64,000 nt of DNA. Origin: Candidatus Poribacteria bacterium (GTDB lineage: Bacteria > Poribacteria > WGA-4E > WGA-3G). The position numbers and the translations under genes are program-made. Each line of letters starts with the position of its first letter. Position 1 is the stretch's first letter. The stretch lies in contig VXPE01000042.1 of assembly GCA_009839745.1 (NCBI GenBank), positions 1 through 64,000 of the forward strand, written 5' to 3'. This document shows, piece after piece, positions 1 through 8,800 of the stretch. Below the pieces are notes generated by a model. It worked only from the letters and a program-made list of their open reading frames with translations. It had not been told where the DNA came from and searched no databases.

Positions 1-2
1 AT

Positions 3-194
3 GCCGCGAACGGTGTTGTGGTTCGGACGTTGCAGTTGGGTCAGCAGTCGGCTGGGTACTATACGGACCGTGAGCGTGCGGCGTATTGGGATGGTCGGAA
101 CGCTTCTGGTGAGCAGGTGGCGAGTGGCGTGTATTTTTACCAGTTGGAAACGGATGAAATTTCGTCGCTTCGCAAGATGGTAATATTGAAATAA
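3..194 (+). CDS. C-terminal fragment of a secreted protein with a FlgD/T9SS-like sorting domain (5' end outside window)
   Basis: Frame 3 is open from the left edge to a TAA and gives about 63 residues. It contains AYWDGRNASGEQVASGVYFY and ends in LRKMVILK. This is the typical end of a FlgD-like Ig fold (x-W-D-G-x-N-x-x-G-x-x-V-x-S-G-V-Y-x-Y) used as a C-terminal sorting domain by type IX-secreted proteins. The end of the PorU-like protein at 51780-58142 has the same architecture (VEWDGRDADGVEVANGVYYA, then KMMKLR). The ATG at position 1 belongs to another frame and is a shadow. What the rest of the protein does cannot be told. A rho-independent terminator follows about 210 bp downstream, after a tandem repeat. 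Confidence 0.8.
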   Translation, partial: AANGVVVRTLQLGQQSAGYYTDRERAAYWDGRNASGEQVASGVYFYQLETDEISSLRKMVILK

Positions 195-200
195 TTGAAC

Positions 201-365
201 GCAAACTGGGAAGTTTGCCCTACAAAGAGAGGGACGCAAACTGGGAAGTTTGCCCTACAAAGAGAGGGACGCAAACTGGAAAGTTTGCCCTACAAAGAGA
301 GAGACGCAAACTGGGAAGTTTGCCCTACAAAGAGAGGGACGCAAACTGGAAAGTTTGCCCTACAA
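201..365. repeat. Five tandem copies of a 35-bp hairpin repeat
   Basis: Copies begin at 201, 236, 271, 306 and 341 with an exact 35-bp period. Each unit holds a perfect 7-bp stem (GCAAACT / AGTTTGC) around a GGGA or GGAA loop, followed by CCTACAAAGAGAG. The last copy ends at CCTACAA. The period is not a multiple of three, so an 83-aa reading frame across it cycles through all three frames of the unit; I regard that frame as non-coding. Units differ only at the loop (GGGA/GGAA) and one spacer base, which suggests recent tandem expansion. The hairpin plus CTACAA tail matches single hairpins elsewhere in the window. Confidence 0.9.
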
Positions 366-372
366 GCATCGG

Positions 373-397
373 GTGCGGTTAGAAACCGCACCTACCA
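373..397 (+). repeat. Single hairpin with CTACC tail
   Basis: GTGCGGTT-AGA-AACCGCAC is a perfect 8-bp stem with a 3-nt loop, followed by CTACCAATT. It belongs to the same hairpin-plus-tail class as the tandem array just upstream and separates that array from the terminator. Confidence 0.7.
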
Positions 398-404
398 ATT
401 TGGG

Positions 405-437
405 AAAGGGCGCGGTGTAGAAGCTGCGCCTTTTTTT
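405..437 (+). terminator. Rho-independent terminator
   Basis: AAAGGGCGC pairs with GCGCCTTTT across a 12-nt loop and runs into seven T residues. It is placed to end the transcript of the secreted-protein gene at the left edge, with the tandem hairpins included in the 3' UTR. The stretch from here to the sulfatase start holds no gene. Confidence 0.75.
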
Positions 438-620
438 ACGGTCTGAATCGCGGATTTTCGCGGATTTTGGGGTTTTGGGTGTACCAACGGTTTTTGTTAA
501 GAAGGCGGGGTATTGAGGGTCAAAAACTTTACACCCCCCTCCTACAGCATCCTTCTTGAATTATTCTTTGTAAAGTGCTATGCTGATTTCCATCAATGAT
601 AAATACAATACAAAGGACTT

Positions 621-649
621 CTGTAGCGCAAGTTTTCGCTTGCAAGCTA
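621..649. repeat. Hairpin directly upstream of the sulfatase
   Basis: GTAGCGCAAG and CTTGCAAGCTAC pair around TTTTCG. On the minus strand it reads as a palindrome followed by GCGCTACAG, so it is another member of the hairpin class with a CTACA-type tail, here in reverse orientation. It ends about 11 nt before the sulfatase ATG and may affect its translation; that is inference. Confidence 0.55.
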
Positions 650-659
650 CGCGAAAATC

Positions 660-2171
660 ATGCCTGAAACCAGACCTAATATCCTACTTATTACGAGCGA
701 TCAACAGCATTGGAACACTTTGGGCTGCCTCAACCCTGAAATCCAGACCCCGCACTTGGACGCATTGGCACAACAAGGCACGCTTTTCAACAGAGCCTAC
801 TGCCCGAACCCGACCTGCACACCGACACGCGCCTCTATTATTACTGGAAAATACCCGAGTCAACACGGGGCGTGGTCTCTCGGCACGAAACTCTCTGAAG
901 ATGAGCATACGGTGGGTGAAGATTTCACGGATGCGGGGTATCGGACTGCCCTCGTCGGAAAAGCGCACTTTCAACCCCTTCACGGAACAGAGGAATTCCC
1001 GTCCCTCGAATCCTACCCAGTCCTCCAAGATTTGGACTTTTGGCGCAGTTTCAATGAACCGTTTTACGGGTTTGAGCATGTCGAACTCGCACGGAACCAT
1101 GCCGACGAAGCACACGTCGGACAGCACTATGCGATCTGGATGGAAGAGAACGGCTGCACCAATTGGCGTGACTATTTCGCGCCGCCGACAGGGAATGCAC
1201 GCGATCAATACCGCAAGTGGCACATTCCTGAAGAATACCACTACGACACTTGGATTGCTGAGCGGACCAACGCACTCATGGAAACGTATCAACAGAACGG
1301 TGAAAACTTTTTCCTTTGGGCGAGTTTCTTCGATCCGCATCCGAAATATCTCGCCCCAGAGCCGTGGGATACGATGTATGATCCAAATGCGTTGACGGTG
1401 CCTTCCGTAACCGAGGGAGAACACGATAACAATCCACCCCATTTTCAACTCACGCAACAAGAAAAGCCGGACTTCTCGGCTTGGCGCGAAAGTGGAAAGG
1501 GTGTTCACGGGTTCAACTCACATTTACGCGATCGCGATGAACTCGCTAAAGACATCGCTGTCTATTACGGCATGGTGAGCCTGATGGATAAGTATATCGG
1601 GAAAATCTTGGCGAAACTTGACGAATTAGGACTGGCAGAGAACACGTTAGTCGTGTTCACTTCCGATCACGGGCATTTTTACGGACAACACGGACTCGTC
1701 GCAAAGGGGGCGTTCCACTACGAGGATGTCATCCGAGTGCCGTTTATCGCGCGGTATCCAGGGGTCGTGCCTGCGGGGAAACACTCCGAGGCATTGCAGA
1801 CGTTGGTAGACTTAGCACCCTCATTCCTCAGTGCTGCTGGTATTGACGTTCCTCTTCCAATGACAGGCGTAGATCAAATGCCGGTCTGGTCGGGACAAGT
1901 AGAACAAGCACGCGACCATATCATCGTCGAAAACCATCATGAACCGACGACGGTACACGTCAAAACCTATGTTGACGATCGTTATAAACTGACCGTCTAT
2001 TATAACAGAGATTATGGCGAACTCTTTGATTTGCAAGCGGATCCTGGAGAAGTCAACAACCTATGGAACGCCACGGCGCATGCTGAATTGAAAGCGGATC
2101 TGGTGATGAAGTTGTTGTTCGCGGAGATGGGGAAAGAACCGTTATGGATGCCGAGAACTTCGGGGGCATAA
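660..2171 (+). CDS. Sulfatase (alkaline-phosphatase superfamily)
   Basis: A 503-residue enzyme expected to hydrolyse sulfate esters, probably of sulfated polysaccharides or related compounds. It starts MPETRPNILLITSDQQ, the usual first strand with metal ligand D14. C53-T-P-T-R57 is the sulfatase signature (C-x-P-x-R) whose cysteine is converted to formylglycine by FGE or anSME; no maturase gene is visible in the window. S-D-H-G at 335-338 supplies the second metal site. There is no clear signal peptide, so it may act in the cytoplasm. The length is normal for the family. The stop codon lies one base from the stop of the convergent oxygenase gene. Substrate is unknown. Confidence 0.93.
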   Translation: MPETRPNILLITSDQQHWNTLGCLNPEIQTPHLDALAQQGTLFNRAYCPNPTCTPTRASIITGKYPSQHGAWSLGTKLSEDEHTVGEDFTDAGYRTALVGKAHFQPLHGTEEFPSLESYPVLQDLDFWRSFNEPFYGFEHVELARNHADEAHVGQHYAIWMEENGCTNWRDYFAPPTGNARDQYRKWHIPEEYHYDTWIAERTNALMETYQQNGENFFLWASFFDPHPKYLAPEPWDTMYDPNALTVPSVTEGEHDNNPPHFQLTQQEKPDFSAWRESGKGVHGFNSHLRDRDELAKDIAVYYGMVSLMDKYIGKILAKLDELGLAENTLVVFTSDHGHFYGQHGLVAKGAFHYEDVIRVPFIARYPGVVPAGKHSEALQTLVDLAPSFLSAAGIDVPLPMTGVDQMPVWSGQVEQARDHIIVENHHEPTTVHVKTYVDDRYKLTVYYNRDYGELFDLQADPGEVNNLWNATAHAELKADLVMKLLFAEMGKEPLWMPRTSGA

Positions 2172-2172
2172 A

Positions 2173-2991
2173 TCAATACCGGCGTTTCCAGTGCCAACTG
2201 TCGCTTCCCGAAATGAGCGGACGGATGTCTTCGGGCAAGGTCTCAACAAACTCAGGACTGACTTCGTTGCCGGGCCATTCGCGCACCATTGGCGGTGTAT
2301 AGCCGGATATAAGGATGACACGCTCCTTATCGCTACGGATGGCAGTGGTGCTGTGAATCAACGCCTCAGCGAAAAGCAGGACGGATCCCGCTGATGCTTC
2401 GACTTGGTAGATGAGTTTGTCGTCAGAGAGTGCCGCTTCGATCATTTCTTTGTGATCCCACGTTAGGCGATGGCTCCCCGGTATAACGCACGTTCCTCCA
2501 TCATCAGGTCCAACATCGGTGAGGTAGGCGAGCGTCTTCACGAAGATACAGTGGAACTTGTTCTGTTCCATGTATGTGCCCCACCCGTGTTGCGTGCCAC
2601 GATGGAACCCTGTCGGGTTATAACGGCGTTTATAGAGTTCGTCCAATTCCATCTCTGGATTCCGACTATTAATAATCGCTTCGGTTTCCTCAAGACGGAC
2701 TGCGCCACCCACCACTTCTTCAACGAGAGGCACCAATTGGGGATGCGCCGCGTATTCTAAGAGTGCCGGGTCATACGCAACAAGATTGCCGAAAAGCACG
2801 TGGTGTTCACTTTTCCCACGGGCATAGACCCGCTTGGCATCCAGATCCGTGTCGGCTTTCATCCTGTAGAGAGCACCTTTCATACGTTCAATTTCATCGG
2901 CGTTTAGGACGTTCTCTAACAGGACAAACCCGTAGATATCGAAGTGGAGTCGTTGTGCAGGCGTTAGGCAAACTGTTTCACTGTTTTTCAT
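2173..2991 (-). CDS. Phytanoyl-CoA dioxygenase (PhyH) family protein
   Basis: 272 residues of the PhyH double-stranded beta-helix fold, a family of Fe(II)/2-oxoglutarate oxygenases. The ATG at 2991 is preferred over the TTG at 3003 because GGAGAAAG lies just upstream of it. The core GFHRGTQHGWGTYMEQ (near residue 130) occupies the place of the first metal-binding motif, but the expected H-x-D acid is not there: the sequence is H-R-G. The distal histidine region (ALIHSTTAIR, near 213) and the TDVGPDDGGTCVIPGSH segment are present. It may therefore be catalytically altered, or use another acidic residue. Members of this expanded family cannot be assigned a substrate from sequence. Confidence 0.85.
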   Translation of the reverse strand: MKNSETVCLTPAQRLHFDIYGFVLLENVLNADEIERMKGALYRMKADTDLDAKRVYARGKSEHHVLFGNLVAYDPALLEYAAHPQLVPLVEEVVGGAVRLEETEAIINSRNPEMELDELYKRRYNPTGFHRGTQHGWGTYMEQNKFHCIFVKTLAYLTDVGPDDGGTCVIPGSHRLTWDHKEMIEAALSDDKLIYQVEASAGSVLLFAEALIHSTTAIRSDKERVILISGYTPPMVREWPGNEVSPEFVETLPEDIRPLISGSDSWHWKRRY

Positions 2992-3071
2992 TTCTTTCTC
3001 CAAAACCGAGAGATATTCCCCACCTGGCGCAAACTAACAGTTTACGCTACAAATACCGAACCTATGTTTTC

Positions 3072-3821
3072 TTATAACCCGTGCTTGACCTGTCCCCAGA
3101 GGGTCGCGAGTTTCCCGTTCGGGTCAACGGCAAGGTCGAGTGGATCTTCCCCTTCATAAACCAATAAATCATCAACGTAACCGGGGGCAGTTATTCCCCA
3201 CGTATAGAAAGCGACCCACTTGGCAACGGGCCCGAGTGCAGCATTCCGAAACGGGAGTCCTTTTTCCGCTTTGGCACCTAAAGCGTCGTTTCTGTCGTCT
3301 CCTACGTAAAAATCGAATTCGCTTTTATCGACATTGGCAATAATTCGAACGTATTTCCATGTATCGGTTTCAAAGTCGCCAATAAGTTGCCACGCCGCGC
3401 CATCGTAAAGCCGGACAATGCCAGCATCCCAGTTGATGTAGGTGCACCCGTTGTTTTCGCCAATACCGTCAGCAGTAGCGACTTTGAAATTGAAAGACCT
3501 GCCACCACTCTCAATGTAAATCCAGAATTCAACCGAAATGATAGGATTCTCGGTCTCTATAGGCACACCGAGTCCATCTCCATCTCCACCGCCCAAAATA
3601 GCGAGTGCTTTTTTATCGGTTTTGACAGTGTCGCCAGAAATTTCAAAGTCCCCGCCAATGACCTCCCAATCTTTGGGCGGATTGCCGACCGCGAATTCCT
3701 CAAACCCAGTCTGCACATAAACTTCTTGTGCAATTGTGGTCTTCACGCCAGCGAAACTCAAAACAACGAGAGTTAGCAAGATATAGTGGTAAAAGCCAAC
3801 GCGTTTATCTTGGGTCATCAT
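3072..3821 (-). CDS. Secreted LamG-like jelly-roll protein with C-terminal W-x-x-V-K motif
   Basis: 249 residues. A signal peptide ends near TIAQE (residues ~14-32). The rest looks like a concanavalin/LamG-type beta sandwich: VEFWIYIESGG, NGCTYINWDAGIVRLYDG, WKYVRIIANVD, DFYVGDD. The final residues, LAVDPNGKLATLWGQVKHGL, match the end of the LamG protein at 14279-15103 (LAVDPTDKMATTWADVKIRY) and resemble those of the TolB-like protein at 28499-29461. Such proteins probably bind glycans or surfaces outside the cytoplasm. It lies between two oxygenase genes on the same strand. No enzyme motif is seen. Confidence 0.75.
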   Translation of the reverse strand: MMTQDKRVGFYHYILLTLVVLSFAGVKTTIAQEVYVQTGFEEFAVGNPPKDWEVIGGDFEISGDTVKTDKKALAILGGGDGDGLGVPIETENPIISVEFWIYIESGGRSFNFKVATADGIGENNGCTYINWDAGIVRLYDGAAWQLIGDFETDTWKYVRIIANVDKSEFDFYVGDDRNDALGAKAEKGLPFRNAALGPVAKWVAFYTWGITAPGYVDDLLVYEGEDPLDLAVDPNGKLATLWGQVKHGL

Positions 3822-3843
3822 TCACACCTCCATCAAATCTTCA

Positions 3844-4626
3844 TCACGGCATCCAGAGATTCCACTCCCCTTTTTTCTCCCATTTGCGACATGCGAGACA
3901 TAAGCACATAGATCGGATTGCGAAGCGCGGTGTAGAACCGACATTCATTGTGCCACAATGCGGCAATAGGTGGTGGAAAAACAGCACGTCTCCCTGTTTA
4001 GCAACGACTTCCATCGGTTCCCCTAAATCCATCTTTGGAAAGTGGGCACCAACATCGCGAACATGGTTTGAAAATTCTGGGTTTTTCTTACGGAATTCTC
4101 GAATCCGTTGTGCACCTTCGGGCCATATCACAGTCGCCCCGCCGTGTGATTTCACCTCGGTAAGATACGTTAAACTGGTTACTCGGAATGTCCCAGGATC
4201 CAGCCGTAAATCCCGAAAGCCACCATCCAAGTGAGGAGCCGGCGATTTCCACTCGGAATCCGAAACAGGAAATTGATTGAGTGCCCAGATGCCATCCGGA
4301 TGTTGACTCTTACAATGTGGAATTTCTGGATATCCGGAGGCGAGTTGCTTAATGATAGCGAGATACTCAGGTGTCAAACATGCTAAGACATCGAGATGGG
4401 TAACACCATAAAGTTCAACGCGCCTTCCATCTGCCATTTTCTCCATATAAAAACCGGAGAGCGGCGGACGTTTGAAATGTCCCCATGAATCCGGGTTATC
4501 CGCGTCCATGCCCATCATCTTCCACATCGCTGCCTCTGCTTTTGTGACAGTCTCCTGCGGAATCAATCCGGAAAGGAGTAGATAACCTTCTTCCTCAAAT
4601 TGTGTTAATTGTTGCTTTGAGAGCAT
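3844..4626 (-). CDS. Phytanoyl-CoA dioxygenase (PhyH) family protein
   Basis: 260 residues, a Fe(II)/2-oxoglutarate oxygenase of the PhyH type. The complete metal triad can be seen: H132-x-D134 in PAPHLDGGF, and the distal H223 in LLPHCGTMN, with TPRFAIR beyond it as the likely 2-oxoglutarate-binding arginine region. In this respect it differs from its relative at 2173-2991. The start is ATG at 4626, preceded by TTAAAA and, further up, CCAGGAGGCCAT; the same leader precedes the YCF48-like gene at 62189. Substrate unknown. Confidence 0.87.
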   Translation of the reverse strand: MLSKQQLTQFEEEGYLLLSGLIPQETVTKAEAAMWKMMGMDADNPDSWGHFKRPPLSGFYMEKMADGRRVELYGVTHLDVLACLTPEYLAIIKQLASGYPEIPHCKSQHPDGIWALNQFPVSDSEWKSPAPHLDGGFRDLRLDPGTFRVTSLTYLTEVKSHGGATVIWPEGAQRIREFRKKNPEFSNHVRDVGAHFPKMDLGEPMEVVAKQGDVLFFHHLLPHCGTMNVGSTPRFAIRSMCLCLACRKWEKKGEWNLWMP

Positions 4627-4653
4627 TTTTAATTAATGGCCTCCTGGACTGCG
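4627..4653 (-). repeat. Leader repeat with AGGAGG, copy 1
   Basis: On the minus strand this reads GCAGTCCAGGAGGCCAT followed by TAATTAAAA and the ATG at 4626. The copy at 62190-62217 before another gene differs at only a few positions. It offers a strong AGGAGG Shine-Dalgarno core, though 13 nt from the ATG, which is longer than usual. Confidence 0.6.
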
Positions 4654-4721
4654 CTCCGCTACGCTTACGCGCAGAAACTTGGTGATGTCGGAACGGACCC
4701 AATAACCTGTACCAAAACCCA

Positions 4722-4790
4722 AGCCTGCAACAACAGTGCACGGTATTTTTGATAGGGTATTTCTGCGTATTACTTGGGTGTTTCTTCAAC
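4722..4790. repeat. GCCTGCAACA-type dispersed repeat
   Basis: Contains GCCTGCAACAACA, then TTTTTGATAGGGTATT and TCTGCGTATT. These are pieces of the element seen at 17823-17908, 62348-62391, 49208-49252 and 19137-19226, here with the inner part inverted. The 4627-4850 gap holds nothing else I recognise. Confidence 0.5.
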
Positions 4791-4850
4791 TCGAACACAA
4801 AAAGCGTGAAGTTTCACACTGCGTTATTTACGCACAAGGAACATTTAAAA

Positions 4851-5663
4851 TTAGTCCCCGATCGTGAATTTGGTAATATCAACAGAAGGTTCGGGATACT
4901 CCATGTTCAGTTCTGTGAGCCTCTCAACGATACATTCCGTGATAACGAGGTTCCGATACCACTTCTTATTCGCAGGAATTACGTGCCACGGTGCCCAGTC
5001 GGTGCTACACTTTTGGAGCATCACTTCGTAGGCTTGCATATAATCGTCCCAATAGGCGCGTTCACGAACATCGGATTCCTCGACTTTCCAATGTTTCGTC
5101 GGATCACTAATCCGAGATTCAAGCCGCGCTTTCTGTTCATCTTTTGAGATGTGAAGGTAAAATTTCAGGACAATTGTTCCACTTTCAACGAGCATCTTTT
5201 CAAAATCGTTGATCTGCTGATAGCGCTGCGACCAAACCGCCTCTGGCACCAAATTGTGTACCCGCACAACGAGGACATCTTCATAATGTGAACGGTTAAA
5301 GATACCGATTTTCCCTTTCGATGGAACGGCTCTATGGGCACGCCATAAGAAATCACGGGAAAGTTCATCCGCAGAAGGGACTTTGAAATTAAAGACATCG
5401 CACCCCTGAACGTTGATGCCAGCCATTACCCGCCGAATGGTGCCATCTTTGCCACATGTATCCATGCCTTGCAGAATGATCAGAAGTGCATGCTGATTTC
5501 CAGCGTAAAGCAGTTCCTGAAGTTTCAGGAGTTGCTTATGGAGCCTCTTCAGCCTACGCTTGGTTTGACCTTTTTTTTCGTAATCCCCCGTGAAATCGGG
5601 GGCGTAATCGTTCAGATTGACGAATTCACCGGGTTTAATGATATTCTTCGTTTCAAGTTCCAT
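4851..5663 (-). CDS. ppk2: Polyphosphate kinase 2 (PPK2) family protein
   Basis: 270 residues; transfers phosphate between polyphosphate and nucleotides in the cytoplasm. The Walker A-like loop is GMDTCGKDG (66-74), and FNRSHYEDVLVVRVHNLVP (about 122-140) is the diagnostic Walker B/lid segment of the family. WNVIPANKKW-type text appears as WHVIPANKKWYRNL. The ATG at 5663 is chosen over an upstream in-frame start, because the first 48 residues of the longer frame do not look like PPK2 and AAGGAAAG precedes this ATG. That ribosome-binding site lies in a dispersed element (CCGCAAGGAAAGTTAAAAAT). Whether it makes ATP/GTP or polyphosphate cannot be decided. Confidence 0.92.
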   Translation of the reverse strand: MELETKNIIKPGEFVNLNDYAPDFTGDYEKKGQTKRRLKRLHKQLLKLQELLYAGNQHALLIILQGMDTCGKDGTIRRVMAGINVQGCDVFNFKVPSADELSRDFLWRAHRAVPSKGKIGIFNRSHYEDVLVVRVHNLVPEAVWSQRYQQINDFEKMLVESGTIVLKFYLHISKDEQKARLESRISDPTKHWKVEESDVRERAYWDDYMQAYEVMLQKCSTDWAPWHVIPANKKWYRNLVITECIVERLTELNMEYPEPSVDITKFTIGD

Positions 5664-5803
5664 ATTTTTAACTTTCCTTGCGGTTAAACAACGTAGGTTA
5701 GGCCGTTGAGGTGCCATCCTTAAGAACCGCCTTCCACTTCGTTTCAGGCTACGTACTTTTAGAAGATGGGCGGATCGGTGATGGCTACCCTGACGCCCCT
5801 CAA

Positions 5804-8800
5804 TCACTGCGACAAAGACTCGTAGTAATCATCAACAAGTCTACGGTACTCAGGCGGGACATCTTCCTTTACGACCTGAGCGAGCCGTTTTTTCTCCTGT
5901 AGCGTGTTAAGCCGTTCCTCGAGTGCGGATTCTAACTTACCAAGGTCCCGAATAACGAATTCGTAGTTAGGGAACGGATTTGAGCGATTTCCGGGTCGAT
6001 AATCCATTGTATCAAGCATACCGAGCCAGAGCCTATCAATCTCCCTGTCTGACTCCCTACCCCCTACACGAGCTTCCTGATCTGCGGGTTCATCGGAACC
6101 AGGTTGGTCCCCACTTAGTTCCCGTTGCATCGACGCTTGTGCGCGTTGCATTTGCTCTTGAAGCTGCTGCTGTTGCTCCGCGAGCTGCTCACGTCGACGT
6201 TGTTGCTCCTCCGTCTGCTCCTGACCTTCCATGGTTTGAAGTTCGCGTTGGATGTCCTGCACCCGTTCTCGCGCCCGTTGGAGTTGTTCCAGTGCAGCTT
6301 CAAGTTGCTCTTCTTCGGTAGCCGCCATATTGGCTTGAGCCTGCTGCAGGTCGCTTTGTGTCTGTTCCAATGCATCTAAGACATCTTGCTGATTCTGGTC
6401 AGCGGCTCGGAAACTACGCCATTGCAAGGCGCGTTGTGCAGTCGCCATATCCCCTGTAGTCTGTTCTTCAGCGAGACGCCTTGTCGCATCCGCTACATTT
6501 TGGGCTGCCTCTGGATTGTCTGGAGCAAGCTGTTCTTGGATGTTTCTCAGTGAGCGCTCAAATGCCTCCAGATTGCGTTGAAGTTCGCGCTGTTGATTGG
6601 CAAGTTCAGACGCTTTTCGGAAATCTTCAGGACGCATCTCTGATTGCTCAGAACGACCTCTGAGTTCTTGTGTCTGCTGCTGAACATCAGATTGGGCTTC
6701 TGTCAACTCCTGAAGTTGCTGAGAGGCTCTATCGAGTGCAGCGTCCGTGTATTCCGCGGCAACCTTTTCCAACTGTTCAACGGCTTCCTGAAGTCTTTCT
6801 TCCGCTTTTTCTCCTTTGGCGGCACTCAATTGCGGTTCTTCCTGTTGCATGCCCTGGGCGGCTTGCTCCATCTGCTCACCCGCCTGTTGCATCGCCTGTC
6901 CGGCTTGGTTTAGGCGTTGCCCTTGGGTGCCTTGTCCGTTCTGCTGCATGGCATCGAGCTGCTGTGCCATCTGTTGAGCCTGTTGTGCCAACTGTCCCTG
7001 TTGTTGGCTGTTCTGCTGCATTTCACTCGGCGAGGGTTGGTCTTCACGCCCTAATTGCTGGCTTTGTTGACTCAGTTGCTGCTGTTCCCCTAACATTTGA
7101 CGCGCCTGATCCAACATCTCCTGCGTCTGCTCCTGCATTTCCGCGTCGAGTTCGTTCTGCTGATTCTCGAGTTCGTTCTGGAGCTCCTCCATTTCAAGTT
7201 CAAGGTTCTCAGCGAGTTGCGGATTACTGTTCCGCATCTGCATCAGTATTTTGGGAATTTCAAGACTAACCTTTATGAGCAATTCAAGTGCTTCCTGTTC
7301 CGGTGGAATCGCTTCATCGGGACGGACAGCGTTCAAATGATCACTCGCCTCACCCATCCTGTCTAGTGCGTCCTCCAGGTTCATCAGAATTTCGGGCGTG
7401 ACGGCTGATTCCCCTTGCATCGCAGCACTAAATTCATCCACAACCCGCTGCGTCTTCTCCTTTAGCTCGGTTTGTTGTTCGCCCGTTTTCCTGACTGCAG
7501 CCTGATATGTCTCGGTAACCGCTGCTGGTTTCGTGTGACTATGCTTCGATGTCTCTCGGATAATCTCCTTTTGCGAACTAATTATATCCAAAAGTGGATT
7601 CGGTTCAGCCTCGCCCGGCTCGCCTTCGCTTTCACCTTCGTGGAAATCCTCATTAAAGGGACGAATTTCAATGAAGTAAATGTCGCTACTCGCTTCACCG
7701 GGCCCAGTGCGTGTGTTGTTATCAATCGCATGCGCGTAGTAGGAGATAATATCGCCCGGTTCAACGTCAAACTCCTCCAGATAAAAGGTATAGGTACCCT
7801 CTGCAATGTGCCGAGCATCTGCACCAGAGCCCGATCCTACAATCGGGGTGGAAACGGAGGATTCCATCACAAATTCCTGTAATTCATCCGATCCGATACG
7901 ATACATGAGTTTTAATTCCGCAATGCCGTAGTCATCCGTTGCTTCAGCGACGATTTCCACTTCATCTAACTTCGTAGCTTTCACATCCCGACCGGGCTCT
8001 TTGATAACGACCTCTGGAACAGCATCTGGAATGGCTTTGATCGTGTATTCGATCGGTATCTCATTGTTGAACCCATCAATACATAGCAGTTGAATAGCAT
8101 AACTTCCGTCCTCAACAACATCTATAGTGGTTGTCAGTGTATTTCCATTAGCAATAACCATTTGGCTATCGGCGGAATAGGGTTCAACAGTCAGATCGGA
8201 TTGCTGATGGCTGACGGTTTCTTGACTGATGGCTATTGACGCAGTTTGAATCGCTTTGTTCGTCGTCAGCCTTATTTCTGCTTGCGTGCCGACGACGGCA
8301 CGAATATCCCCGGTCCCCGTTTGCACAACAGATTTAAGACCCGTGTAGTCAGGATAGGTATAAGCGACCGAAATTTCAGTCACCTTCGGCATTTCAAAAA
8401 CTTCAACAGTGTAGCGTTCTGAAGTCGCCTCGTTTGCAACGACAGCGTATTCCATATCAGCATCAATGTTGAAAATTTCGTAGGCAAATCCGCGTTTATC
8501 GTCAGGATTTCGCAGCATGTTAATTATAGTTTTGGGCTGTTGCTGGTTTTTCTCAACCTCGGATGTAGAGAGTTGCTGCGCGCCAATATCTCCATACCTC
8601 AAGACGACTTTCTCAGTTGATTTACCGGTGACAGTGACATGAATCGGTAGGCTTTTACCGCGGAGGATACGCGCATTTCCGGGCGCCACAGCGAGTCTGG
8701 TTGTCAAAATCGGATCCGTTTTCTCCCAAGGGACCAACACACGGAGCAGGCTCGTATGGATTTCTGTCGGAAACAACAATGAAAGGATAACACACCCGAC

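Noticed and set aside
201-365. CRISPR array
   Set aside because: Units are contiguous and nearly identical, with no unique spacers and no cas genes.
195-446. 83-residue repetitive reading frame over the tandem array
   Set aside because: The 35-bp unit cycles through three frames and gives low-complexity text; the DNA-level hairpin explains the repetition better.
684-1508. 274-residue minus-strand frame opposite the sulfatase
   Set aside because: It is fully antisense to a clear enzyme and shows no domain; codon-phase shadow.
5980-7366. Several plus-strand frames opposite the DUF4175-like gene
   Set aside because: They arise from the CAG/CTG-rich coiled-coil region and have leucine-rich, featureless translations.
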